From Meconema thalassinum (taxonomy: Eukaryota; Arthropoda; Insecta; Orthoptera; Tettigoniidae): a DNA stretch of 64,000 nucleotides. The stretch spans positions 195,364,289 to 195,428,288 of the forward strand of contig OX336391.1 of NCBI GenBank assembly GCA_946902985.2, written 5' to 3'. A program made the position numbers and the translations under genes. Below are positions 48,105 through 57,494 of the stretch, one piece after another; position 1 is the first letter of the stretch; every line of letters starts with the position of its first letter. The notes below the pieces were generated by a model that was given only the letters and a program-made list of their open reading frames with translations, searched no databases and was not told where the DNA came from.

Positions 48105-50239
48105 CTAAATTGAGTTTTGTTTCCGACAGGGTGTGTTTTTTAGTAGCGTGAAGAGGGGTGAGCTCTCCATGAACGTGTGTTCATTTAGATTGTTGGGATT
48201 GTTTCGTTTGGCTAGGTGTATCTCGATTGCTTCCTTTATGTCAAGAGCTCTGCCTTTCGATTCGTGATGGATTATTTTAAGGTCCGACTCTATGTTGGTA
48301 AAGCTATGCCCTGCGTCACACATATGTTCGCACACGGCTGAATGTGTTCCGTATCTTATCGCATTTCTATGTTCATTATAACGTGTGTCTACTCGCCTTC
48401 CACTCTGCCCGATGTAATTAGCTTGACAATCGGTGTCTTGGCACGTTATAGAATATACCCCTGACCTTGAATACGGGTCACGTTTATTTAGATTACTATT
48501 TAGGAGGTGCCTAGCGGTTGTGTTTTTCGTTGTGAAAGCTATCTTTATGCCTTGCTTTTTGAATAGGTTAGTGATTTTATATGTATTCGCATTCACATAG
48601 TTGAAACGCGCAAATTTTTTCTCATTACTGTCCGGTTTGGGAATCGTTTTATCTTTATTTTTATGTTTGGCTATAATTTGATTTATTTTGCTTGGCGAGA
48701 AGTTGTTTTCCCTTGCTATTTGCATAATAGTTCTTATTTCCTTATTATAGTTGTCTTTTGACATGGGTATGTTTAAAGCCCTGTGCACCATTGAATTGAA
48801 ACCCGCTAGTTTGTGCGTACTGGGGTGATTAGACTGATTGTCGATTGCATGCGAGGTTTGTGTTGCTTTCCGGAATATGGAATATGAAAGGTCGTTGTCT
48901 TTACGTTCAATAGTTATATCGAGATAATTTATTTTCCGGTCTATTTCGGATTCCTTAGTGAATTTGATAGAATGGTGAAGGCTATTAATGGATTGGAGAA
49001 TTGTTTCTTCGCTAGTTAGTTCAGTATCGTAGATGCAAATTACATCATCTACGTATCTTTTCCATATTACTATTCCCTTTGTTGAAGTCTTTTCTAAGAA
49101 CGCATTTTCTAGTGCATTGATGAAGATGTCAGCGATTAACCCACTTAGTGGCGATCCCATTGCTAGGCCTTCTCTCTGTGTGTATATTTTATTGTCGAAT
49201 TGAAACACGTTTTGGGTGAGAACGACCCTCAGTAATCTCACAATCTCTTCAATTTCTTTTGCCGAATTGTTGGATTTTAAGTTGTTTTCGATAGTGTTGA
49301 TTGTTTCAATAATCGGAATATTGGTGTACATGTTAGTTACGTCGAAGGATACTAGCCTGAAGCTAGGTTTCATTTGTAGGGTGTTCAATGCTGTTACTAG
49401 TTCTGTTGTGTTCTTTACAGAGTTGTTTTTGTCGTTGGAAAGACGGCATTTTAAGATTTTTAGTAACTCTTTGCTGATTTTGTAATTAGGGGCATTCCTA
49501 CAATTGACTATTGGTCTCATTGGGCATTCCTTTTTGTGTATTTTTGGTTGTCCCCTCAATGACGGTATTTTCGGGTTCATGTTTATTAGTTTTGATTTTT
49601 CGGCTTTGGTCAGTATGTATTCTGTTTCTTTTAGCGCACTTTTTATTTGTTTTTGGAATTTGTTGGTGGGGTCTTTTGTTAATTCCTTGATTTCGTTGTT
49701 GTTTAGGAATTCGACTGTTTTTTCAATGTATTCTGTTTTGTTCAAAATTACTGTAGTGTTTCCCTTATCTGCTTTTGTGATGATTAAGTCATGTTCTTTT
49801 ATTTTTTGTTTCAACGACTTTATTTCTTTGATTTGTTTGTTGTTTTGAATGTTATTGCTATCGCCCTCTCGTTTGAGGATTTTTTTGGCTTCGTTGGTGG
49901 CGAGATTTTTGGTTAATTCCCTGTCTTCTGCTGGGAGCTTGTGACTGGCTATCTCAATATCTGTGATTAACTGTTTTATATTGTGGTTCGTGTGTGCGTC
50001 TGTGCAGTTGTATTTCAAACCTTTGTCTAACATATTCATTTCACCTTGAGAAAAGGTTACGTTCGTTCTGTTGTTTACTCTGCTGTGGAAATTGAATTCA
50101 TTGTTATTCGTGTGTTGTTCGTTAGATTGATGGTTCTGTGTTTCTCCTAGTTTTCTTAATTTATTTTCTAGCGTTTCATGCTTCCTCGTTGCTCTGATTT
50201 TGATGGTGTCATGTAGGTGTTCGGTGAAGCTGTCCCATT
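48105..50239 (-). pseudogene. Penelope-like RT/GIY-YIG protein, inverted 5'-truncated copy
   Basis: The reading frame is open through RT (YVDD present) and GIY-YIG to the stop at 48105, but the first ~105 codons are missing: homology stops at 50239 in the middle of a codon region. The longest Met-initiated ORF is 644 residues. It differs from the complete copy by only a few residues (for example IIETINT against IIEAINT). It has no promoter-proximal pseudo-LTR of its own, so expression is doubtful. Confidence 0.93.
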
Positions 50240-50992
50240 AGGTAAATGTTATCTGGATCAGGTGTACGATGTACTTTTTCTTCTGCAATAAACCAAGGCC
50301 CATATTAGAGGCAGTATTAAAGGTGCCGGGACGTCCTCATAAGACCGTCAACGCTTAGTTCGAATGGGTTATGCTCCACGCGTGGCGAGGACTAATCCAC
50401 GGTCTTTAATAGTTGTAGATCCACCTCATTCAATAACATACATCTTATCTAGGTTGGCAACACCTCACATAAACACATCGCGATCACTCCCCACAGCACG
50501 TAGGGACAGGGGGGGAAGGCAGGGAAAAAAACCAGTCGTTAAGATAACCACCGCAGTCGGCCGCACAGCGAGTTCAAGTGAGCACGGAAACTGCGAATAG
50601 CTGTAGTACGGAAGACAATCAGATAAGTAGTTAGCCTAAAATTGTATAGTTTAACCATAGTTTACAACCATATAATCTCTCTAAAGTACAATCTCCGGAT
50701 AGCCATCACCATTTAGCATTTCACCTAACATATATACTGCATTTAGCATACACTGACAGTTGCAGTACCAATACTGCAACTAAATAATTGTACATATTGT
50801 AAATATTTTCACCTGTATTTCAAACATAGATTTTATAGCCTAAGTGTATTGGATCTGATGATGATCGCTTGACGATCGAAACTGGTCATCCTAGTGTTTT
50901 ATTAATCTCATGTAATTTATTTCAGGATTAGGGCATAACCCATCTCTTTTGGGTACATTCGTGTTGACCGACTGAAAAGCACTAAACTCTTG
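50240..50992 (+). repeat. Penelope 5' pseudo-LTR
   Basis: It begins aggtaaatgttatc and ends aaactcttg, identical in length to the downstream copy. Differences are in homopolymers (G7 against G9, A7 against A5). It contains the hammerhead block. The ORF at 50364-50600 lies wholly inside it and is repeated with it. Confidence 0.92.
50851..50891 (+). ncRNA. Type I minimal hammerhead ribozyme in the 5' pseudo-LTR
   Basis: Order: stem I GGAT, CTGATGA core, stem II GATCG-CTTGA-CGATC, GAAAC, a very short stem III, GTC cleavage triplet, then ATCC closing stem I. All core nucleotides are present. Penelope-like elements are known to carry such minimal hammerheads. Cleavage would fall between 50887 and 50888 and define RNA ends. 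Confidence 0.78.
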
Positions 50993-51015
50993 TTTACTAA
51001 GGCAACACTGAAAAT

Positions 51016-53466
51016 ATGGCTTCAAACACCACAATGTTCACGGCTAGTCAGGCAAATCGTGAAGCCAAGAAATTCAAATCACTCAGGCTTAAACTCATGA
51101 ATTTAGACAAGTCAATTTGGTTCAACAAAAAATGTATAGAACTAAACCTCACCCCTAAATACGTACCAATTAAAACCGTACCGAACACACCAGCCTCGAT
51201 CATTTCAACTAAACAAGCCAAAGCGCTTTGGATAAAAAACGAATTAAGATTTGCATACATAAGAAAGCAAAAAATTAACCAACAATTATACGACATTCAA
51301 TTGCAACTAAGTAATTTCTGGCACGCAGCCCAATGGGACAGCTTCACCGAACACCTACATGACACCATCAAAATCAGAGCAACGAGGAAGCATGAAACGC
51401 TAGAAAATAAATTAAGAAAACTAGGAGAAACACAGAACCATCAATCTAACGAACAACACACGAATAACAATGAATTCAATTTCCACAGCAGAGTAAACAA
51501 CAGAACGAACGTAACCTTTTCTCAAGGTGAAATGAATATGTTAGACAAAGGTTTGAAATACAACTGCACAGACGCACACACGAACCACAATATAAAACAG
51601 TTAATCACAGATATTGAGATAGCCAGTCACAAGCTCCCAGCAGAAGACAGGGAATTAACCAAAAATCTCGCCACCAACGAAGCCAAAAAAATCCTCAAAC
51701 GAGAGGGCGATAGCAATAACATTCAAAACAACAAACAAATCAAAGAAATAAAGTCGTTGAAACAAAAAATAAAAGAACATGACTTAATCATCACAAAAGC
51801 AGATAAGGGAAACACTACAGTAATTTTGAACAAAACAGAATACATTGAAAAAACAGTCGAATTCCTAAACAACAACGAAATCAAGGAATTAACAAAAGAC
51901 CCCACCAACAAATTCCAAAAACAAATAAAAAGTGCGCTAAAAGAAACAGAATACATACTGACCAAAGCCGAAAAATCAAAACTAATAAACATGAACCCGA
52001 AAATACCGTCATTGAGGGGACAACCAAAAATACACAAAAAGGAATGCCCAATGAGACCAATAGTCAATTGTAGGAATGCCCCTAATTACAAAATCAGCAA
52101 AGAGTTACTAAAAATCTTAAAATGCCGTCTTTCCAACGACAAAAACAACTCTGTAAAGAACACAACAGAACTAGTAACAGCATTGAACACCCTACAAATG
52201 AAACCTAGCTTCAGGCTAGTATCCTTCGACGTAACTAACATGTACACCAATATTCCGATTATTGAAGCAATCAACACTATCGAAAACAACTTAAAATCCA
52301 ACAATTCGGCAAAAGAAATTGAAGAGATTGTGAGATTACTGAGGGTCGTTCTCACCCAAAACGTGTTTCAATTCGACAATAAAATATACACACAGAGAGA
52401 AGGCCTAGCAATGGGATCGCCACTAAGTGGGTTAATCGCTGACATCTTCATCAATGCACTAGAAAATACGTTCTTAGAAAAGACTTCAACAAAGGGAATA
52501 GTAATATGGAAAAGATACGTAGATGATGTAATTTGCATCTACGATACTGAACTAACTAGCGAAGAAACAATTCTCCAATCCATTAATAGCCTTCACCATT
52601 CTATCAAATTCACTAAGGAATCCGAAATAGACCGGAAAATAAATTATCTCGATATAACTATTGAACGTAAAGACAACGACCTTTCATATTCCATATTCCG
52701 GAAAGCAACACAAACCTCGCATGCAATCGACAATCAGTCTAATCACCCCAGTACGCACAAACTAGCGGGTTTCAATTCAATGGTGCACAGGGCTTTAAAC
52801 ATACCCATGTCAAAAGACAACTATAATAAGGAAATAAGAACTATTATGCAAATAGCAAGGGAAAACAACTTCTCGCCAAGCAAAATAAATCAAATTATAG
52901 CCAAACATAAAAATAAAGATAAAACGATTCCCAAACCGGACAGTAATGAGAAAAAATTTGCGCGTTTCAACTATGTGAATGCGAATACATATAAAATCAC
53001 TAACCTATTCAAAAAGCAAGGCATAAAGATAGCTTTCACAACGAAAAACACAACCGCTAGGCACCTCCTAAATAGTAATCTAAATAAACGTGACCCGTAT
53101 TCAAGGTCAGGGGTATATTCTATAACGTGCCAAGACACCGATTGTCAAGCTAATTACATCGGGCAGAGTGGAAGGCGAGTAGACACACGTTATAATGAAC
53201 ATAGAAATGCGATAAGATACGGAACACATTCAGCCGTGTGCGAACATATGTGTGACGCAGGGCATAGCTTTACCAACATAGAGTCGGACCTTAAAATAAT
53301 CCATCACGAATCGAAAGGCAGAGCTCTTGACATAAAGGAAGCAATCGAGATACACCTAGCCAAACGAAACAATCCCAACAATCTAAATGAACACACGTTC
53401 ATGGAGAGCTCACCCCTCTTCACGCTACTAAAAAACACACCCTGTCGGAAACAAAACTCAATTTAG
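51016..53466 (+). CDS. Penelope-like reverse transcriptase with GIY-YIG endonuclease
   Basis: An intact 816-residue protein. It cuts DNA and copies element RNA into the break. The N-terminal ~170 residues are basic. The RT core has motif A around SFDVTNMYTN (Asp405), motif B GLAMGSPLSGLIADIF, and YVDD at residues 501-504. The GIY-YIG domain starts at residue 699 (GVYSI), continues with NYIGQSGR at 713-720 and ends near 790, with conserved Arg and Glu in the expected order. The start at 51016 lies 24 bp after the pseudo-LTR. Nothing disrupts it. Confidence 0.96.
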   Translation: MASNTTMFTASQANREAKKFKSLRLKLMNLDKSIWFNKKCIELNLTPKYVPIKTVPNTPASIISTKQAKALWIKNELRFAYIRKQKINQQLYDIQLQLSNFWHAAQWDSFTEHLHDTIKIRATRKHETLENKLRKLGETQNHQSNEQHTNNNEFNFHSRVNNRTNVTFSQGEMNMLDKGLKYNCTDAHTNHNIKQLITDIEIASHKLPAEDRELTKNLATNEAKKILKREGDSNNIQNNKQIKEIKSLKQKIKEHDLIITKADKGNTTVILNKTEYIEKTVEFLNNNEIKELTKDPTNKFQKQIKSALKETEYILTKAEKSKLINMNPKIPSLRGQPKIHKKECPMRPIVNCRNAPNYKISKELLKILKCRLSNDKNNSVKNTTELVTALNTLQMKPSFRLVSFDVTNMYTNIPIIEAINTIENNLKSNNSAKEIEEIVRLLRVVLTQNVFQFDNKIYTQREGLAMGSPLSGLIADIFINALENTFLEKTSTKGIVIWKRYVDDVICIYDTELTSEETILQSINSLHHSIKFTKESEIDRKINYLDITIERKDNDLSYSIFRKATQTSHAIDNQSNHPSTHKLAGFNSMVHRALNIPMSKDNYNKEIRTIMQIARENNFSPSKINQIIAKHKNKDKTIPKPDSNEKKFARFNYVNANTYKITNLFKKQGIKIAFTTKNTTARHLLNSNLNKRDPYSRSGVYSITCQDTDCQANYIGQSGRRVDTRYNEHRNAIRYGTHSAVCEHMCDAGHSFTNIESDLKIIHHESKGRALDIKEAIEIHLAKRNNPNNLNEHTFMESSPLFTLLKNTPCRKQNSI

Positions 53467-53516
53467 CGACACAGCCAAGCTAGATAAAAAAAGGGAGGAA
53501 ATTAGGGGGTTTTAAT

Positions 53517-54269
53517 AGGTAAATGTTATCTGGATCAGGTGTACGATGTACTTTTTCTTCTGCAATAAACCAAGGCCCATATTAGAGGCAGTATTAAAGG
53601 TGCCGGGACGTCCTCATAAGACCGTCAACGCTTAGTTCGAATGGGTTATGCTCCACGCGTGGCGAGGACTAATCCACGGTCTTTAATAGTTGTAGATCCA
53701 CCTCATTCAATAACATACATCTTATCTAGGTTGGCAACACCTCACATAAACACATCGCGATCACTCCCCACAGCACGTAGGGACAGGGGGGGGGAAGGCA
53801 GGGAAAAACCAGTCGTTAAGATAACCACCGCAGTCGGCCGCACAGCGAGTTCAAGTGAGCACGGAAACTGCGAATAGCTGTAGTACGGAAGACAATCAGA
53901 TAAGTAGTTAGCCTAAAATTGTATAGTTTAACCATAGTTTACAACCATATAATCTCTCTAAAGTACAATCTCCGGATAGCCATCACCATTTAGCATTTCA
54001 CCTAACATATATACTGCATTTAGCATACACTGACAGTTGCAGTACCAATACTGCAACTAAATAATTGTACATATTGTAAATATTTTCACCTGTATTTCAA
54101 ACATAGATTTTATAGCCTAAGTGTATTGGATCTGATGATGATCGCTTGACGATCGAAACTGGTCATCCTAGTGTTTTATTAATCTCATGTAATTTATTTC
54201 AGGATTAGGGCATAACCCATCTCTTTTGGGTACATTCGTGTTGACCGACTGAAAAGCACTAAACTCTTG
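53517..54269 (+). repeat. Penelope 3' pseudo-LTR
   Basis: The same 753-bp sequence as 50240-50992, ending at the target duplication. Confidence 0.92.
54128..54168 (+). ncRNA. Hammerhead ribozyme in the 3' pseudo-LTR
   Basis: Identical in sequence to 50851-50891. Confidence 0.78.
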
Positions 54270-55351
54270 CCATTATATTCATTTCTCAATACCTTAATCT
54301 TATCCCCAAAATCTTCTCTCATCTGCCTAGTTTCCGCTTCTACCAATTTGCTAAAACTTTTACCTAAAATTTCCTCTGACTCCGATCTACTTTCATCTAA
54401 AATCTCCTGAAAGGCTGTCTTTACTGATTCTACTTTCTTATTAACTTCTATCTCAACTTCCTTAATTTGATTTCCTACTGCTTCTAATTGTTTATCTATT
54501 TTTTCAACCATATCTTTAGCCTTCTTCTCTACCACTTCCTTAATTTCACCTCTGATCTCCTGTTTTACCCCCTGAATACTTTCCTGTAGCATATCATACT
54601 TCTTACTCAATCCTTCATTTACCTTAACCAGACTGTCTAGCTTTTTACTATTTTCTTCCAGCTTTTGGTTGATCGTTTTACTATTTCTATGCAATTGTTC
54701 AAACTTCTCATTAAATTCCTTCCTACTTTCCTGATTTTGTCTACCCATCTCTTCTCTCATTTCCTGACTATTCTTATCAAGCTTCAAATTCAACTCCTGA
54801 CAATTCTTTTCTAATTTCTCAAATTTAACATTGAATTCCTGACTATGCTTATTTAATTTTTCACTCATATTTTGATTTAGCCTACCCATCTCTTCTCTCA
54901 TCTCCTTACTATTTTTATTCATATCTTTATCTAATTTCTCAAATTTATCATTGAATTCCTTCCTACTTTCTAAATTATCTTTCTTATTCTCTTCCATATT
55001 TTGATTTAGCCTACCCATCTCTTCTCTCATCTCCCTACTATTTTTATTCATACTCTCATCAAATTTCGCACTTAAATCTCTACTCATCTGCCTTATGAGC
55101 GCAGTTAATGGATCTTCAGGAATCTCTATAGACTTTTCTTTCTCTAGACTACCACTAGTCTCAGGATGTACCTCTGTATTCTTGTCAGGGTTAACCTCAG
55201 GATTATTCTCAAGATTTACCTCCGACATCTTGGTATTATTCTCTACGCTTTCAACATCGCTACCGGTATCAACCTCCTTATAATTAACTTTCTCGACGTT
55301 ATTCCTACTTCTCAACTGCCTCTGTTCCTCCTCCGCCATCGCGAAGTACAC
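54270..55351 (-). pseudogene. Gag-like coiled-coil protein, N-terminal part, split by Penelope
   Basis: About 360 codons from the start at 55351 (a second Met at 55339 gives MAEEEQRQLRSRNN). The first 90 residues are acidic and Ser/Asn-rich. From about residue 95 on it is almost entirely heptad-like coiled coil, with three imperfect internal repeats around SREMREEMGRLNQNM. It starts 133 nt after the 5' LTR, the usual place for gag. Sequence downstream of 54270 is Penelope DNA read through by chance. Reading resumes in phase at 47248. Confidence 0.82.
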
Positions 55352-55463
55352 CGTATAACAATTTGCCCTTCCAAAATTTCACTTCACTTCACTGTCCCCC
55401 AAAATCACTGACAATTTGCACTGAAGTTATACACTCCTCTCCTAAATACCGAATGGTTTTCGT

Positions 55464-55482
55464 GTCCGACGTTGTAGCGCCA
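55464..55482 (-). other. Putative primer-binding site
   Basis: The minus strand reads TGGCGCTACAACGTCGGAC, two nucleotides after the 5' LTR. The TGG start is that of a tRNA 3' end complement. I cannot name the tRNA. Confidence 0.6.
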
Positions 55483-55484
55483 AA

Positions 55485-56807
55485 TGTAACATTTTTAATA
55501 TATGAGTCGTTAAACGTGGTTGACAACTGTAAAGGTTCTATTTAACAAACATAATATGAATAAATAATATACACTGTGGTGTGACCTTACCTGTGATAGT
55601 ATAATATAATAAGTTGTTGTTGAGCGCCAGATTCCTATTTAAGACAGTGAATCGAAATTTATTGATTTAACCTCGGCTATCAGCAGTAGAGTCGAGACCA
55701 CTTACCCGGGCCGTAGTGTAACTTAGTTGACTAACCATTCAGTATTTATTTAAGGAGCATAATTGAATTTGCCTATAGTATTTACTAACCACTATGAAAG
55801 AAATAGGCATTACGTTAAAGAAAATGAATTTATTGACTCAAGAACAAAATATTAATAAAACAGAATAGTGATAGTCACACAATTGAATTTAAAATTACTC
55901 AATGCGGCAATTAATTTTAAAAGGAAATAAACATTAATGAATTGAATCTATCTTGAAGTTACATATTACAGAGACGTCGGATATTTAATTGTTTGCTCAC
56001 CCTTTTGAAGTATCATCATAAAAAAAGTGTGCAAGATGATCTCGATGTTGCGTTTCATATTTCTAAAAAAATGTTGTAGTATGTCATTTGATACAGCATA
56101 CTACGTTCCATTGTGTTGCCATCTCTAGATTAATTGTAGTATTCAACTATAAGCCATGGTCAGCTTATATATATATTGTCAACATTGTGGTTATTATGTC
56201 GAGACATGATGCATGGTAAAGCTATGAATGATATTTCACAAAGCAGTCGGTGGACCTCTGTCGCTGCTCTGCCACTAATGAGTGGTCGTTCACTAATGAC
56301 TCTGTAGATGCGAGTGTGCGGTTATATCTTCCTTGTCACGTGGTAGTAAGCAGCCCCCACTTCATAGTCAAGTCACCCCTTCTACCTGGGGCTTGTCCAT
56401 TCATTGACGCGTACCTTGGCTCCAGTAGTGACGTATTGATTGCACCATACGTGAAATATAATGTTCCATTGCTTCTCGAAGGAACTAGATTGTGCGCACG
56501 TGATGGTTACTCATATTGGGTTTCTTAGCATCTCGAAAATGACGCAGTTTGCCGTGGTGAAATTATTACTACGTCGTTCAGTTTGTGACGCATTGGGTTG
56601 ATCCTTATTGGCAATCTTGTTGCAATATATATTACTTCGTCTCTTTACAAATAATTGTTAATAAAAATATTTCTGACTATAATAATAAAAACCGCTTACA
56701 ATTATCTGATATAAAAATCATCTCATGGATGTACTAATTAATAATAATAATAACATGATAAATGAATAACCCTTTAAATCTAACAGCTATGGGATCGAAT
56801 CGTTACA
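55485..56807 (-). repeat. 5' LTR (minus polarity)
   Basis: It starts tgtaacattttt and ends cgttaca in plus orientation. It differs from the other LTR mainly in two homopolymer runs (T5 against T7; A7 against A6) in what I compared. This implies a recent insertion. The 92-codon ORF in both LTRs is not supported as a gene. Confidence 0.93.
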
Positions 56808-57494
56808 ATGTGTACCATAACAGCTCTGACTATGCGTATTATTAAGAGCAACCAGGGCTGCCAACTGTTAATAAATGCTGTCTCTATTTTTGTTACCCTA
56901 ATATCAATATATCAGAAAGAATGCAAGCCAATAGCTCTAAACTTTGCACACGTATAGTACCTGGCATTCTAGATTACTTTGGAGTAACTAATATACGTCA
57001 GTGCTGCCAACATGATTCTAAGCCTGCTGATAGGTCCAATTTAAAATGCATGTAACTTCTATACTCACTAATGGATTTCATTCAAAATTGGCACAACAAT
57101 AGATCGTATTATTTCAGATTATTTCTGACCAATACATGCATGACACTGTAGCCAACATGATTTTACGCGCGCTGTTAGATCCAATGTTTAACTGCAAGTA
57201 ATATCCATGCTATTCATTGGACTCCAACCAAATTTTGTATTCTGTACCTTAAGAGATGGAACTAAGAATATATTCAGTCACCAGGGCTGCCAACTGTTGT
57301 GATCTATTAGGCTACATTATGCCAGGTATACAGTATTTCGAACTAATTAGAAATTTCGATATTATCTATTTAATTTCGTCATTATTCTAGATAGATCCAT
57401 ATCGATTAATCATTGGCATGAATCTTAAATTTTAAGAAAAGTAGGCTCTTTAGTTCGTCACGGAACTTCTTGTTTAACATCTCAAATTAGTATT

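Larger units (their letters stand above)
47263..54269. mobile_element. Penelope-like element: full copy plus inverted 5'-truncated copy
   Basis: A 7,007-bp insertion flanked by ccattatattcatt at 47249-47262 and 54270-54283. The inner half is a full copy (50240-54269) with pseudo-LTRs of 753 bp on both sides of its ORF. The outer half is an inverted copy (47263-50239) lacking about the first 105 codons and ending exactly where the other copy's pseudo-LTR starts. This head-to-head arrangement is typical of Penelope insertions. The two copies are almost identical, so they arose in one event. Confidence 0.93.
42379..56807 (-). mobile_element. Non-autonomous LTR retrotransposon, 14.4 kb with nested Penelope
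   Basis: Two direct LTRs (1,324 and 1,323 bp, TG...CA) bound it, and the 4-bp duplication atgt lies at 42375-42378 and 56808-56811. Polarity is minus. A tRNA-primer-site-like TGGCGCTACAACG follows the LTR at 55484 downward, and a purine tract, aggggcga on the minus strand, precedes the LTR at 43703. Without the 7.0-kb Penelope insertion it is about 7.4 kb. The only long ORF is a gag-like coiled-coil protein. I see no protease, RT, RNase H or integrase, so it must rely on another element. Confidence 0.88.
37403..57473 (+). mobile_element. Helentron-like element, copy 3, opened by two large insertions
   Basis: The 5' end at 37403 (TAGCCTACTTTAC), the (TGTC)n run at 37476-37532 and the body up to 37996 match copy 1. 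The match resumes at 42180-42378 and again at 56808-57473, which carries the subterminal repeat gaaaagtaggctc and stem-loop agttcgtcacggaact near the end. The parts join without loss, so this is one element split by the 4.18-kb insertion (37997-42179) and by the LTR element (42379-56807). Without them it would be about 1.45 kb. Confidence 0.75.

Noticed and set aside
50364..50600. 78-codon ORF repeated at 53641-53877
   Set aside because: Wholly inside the pseudo-LTR repeat; conservation reflects the duplication.
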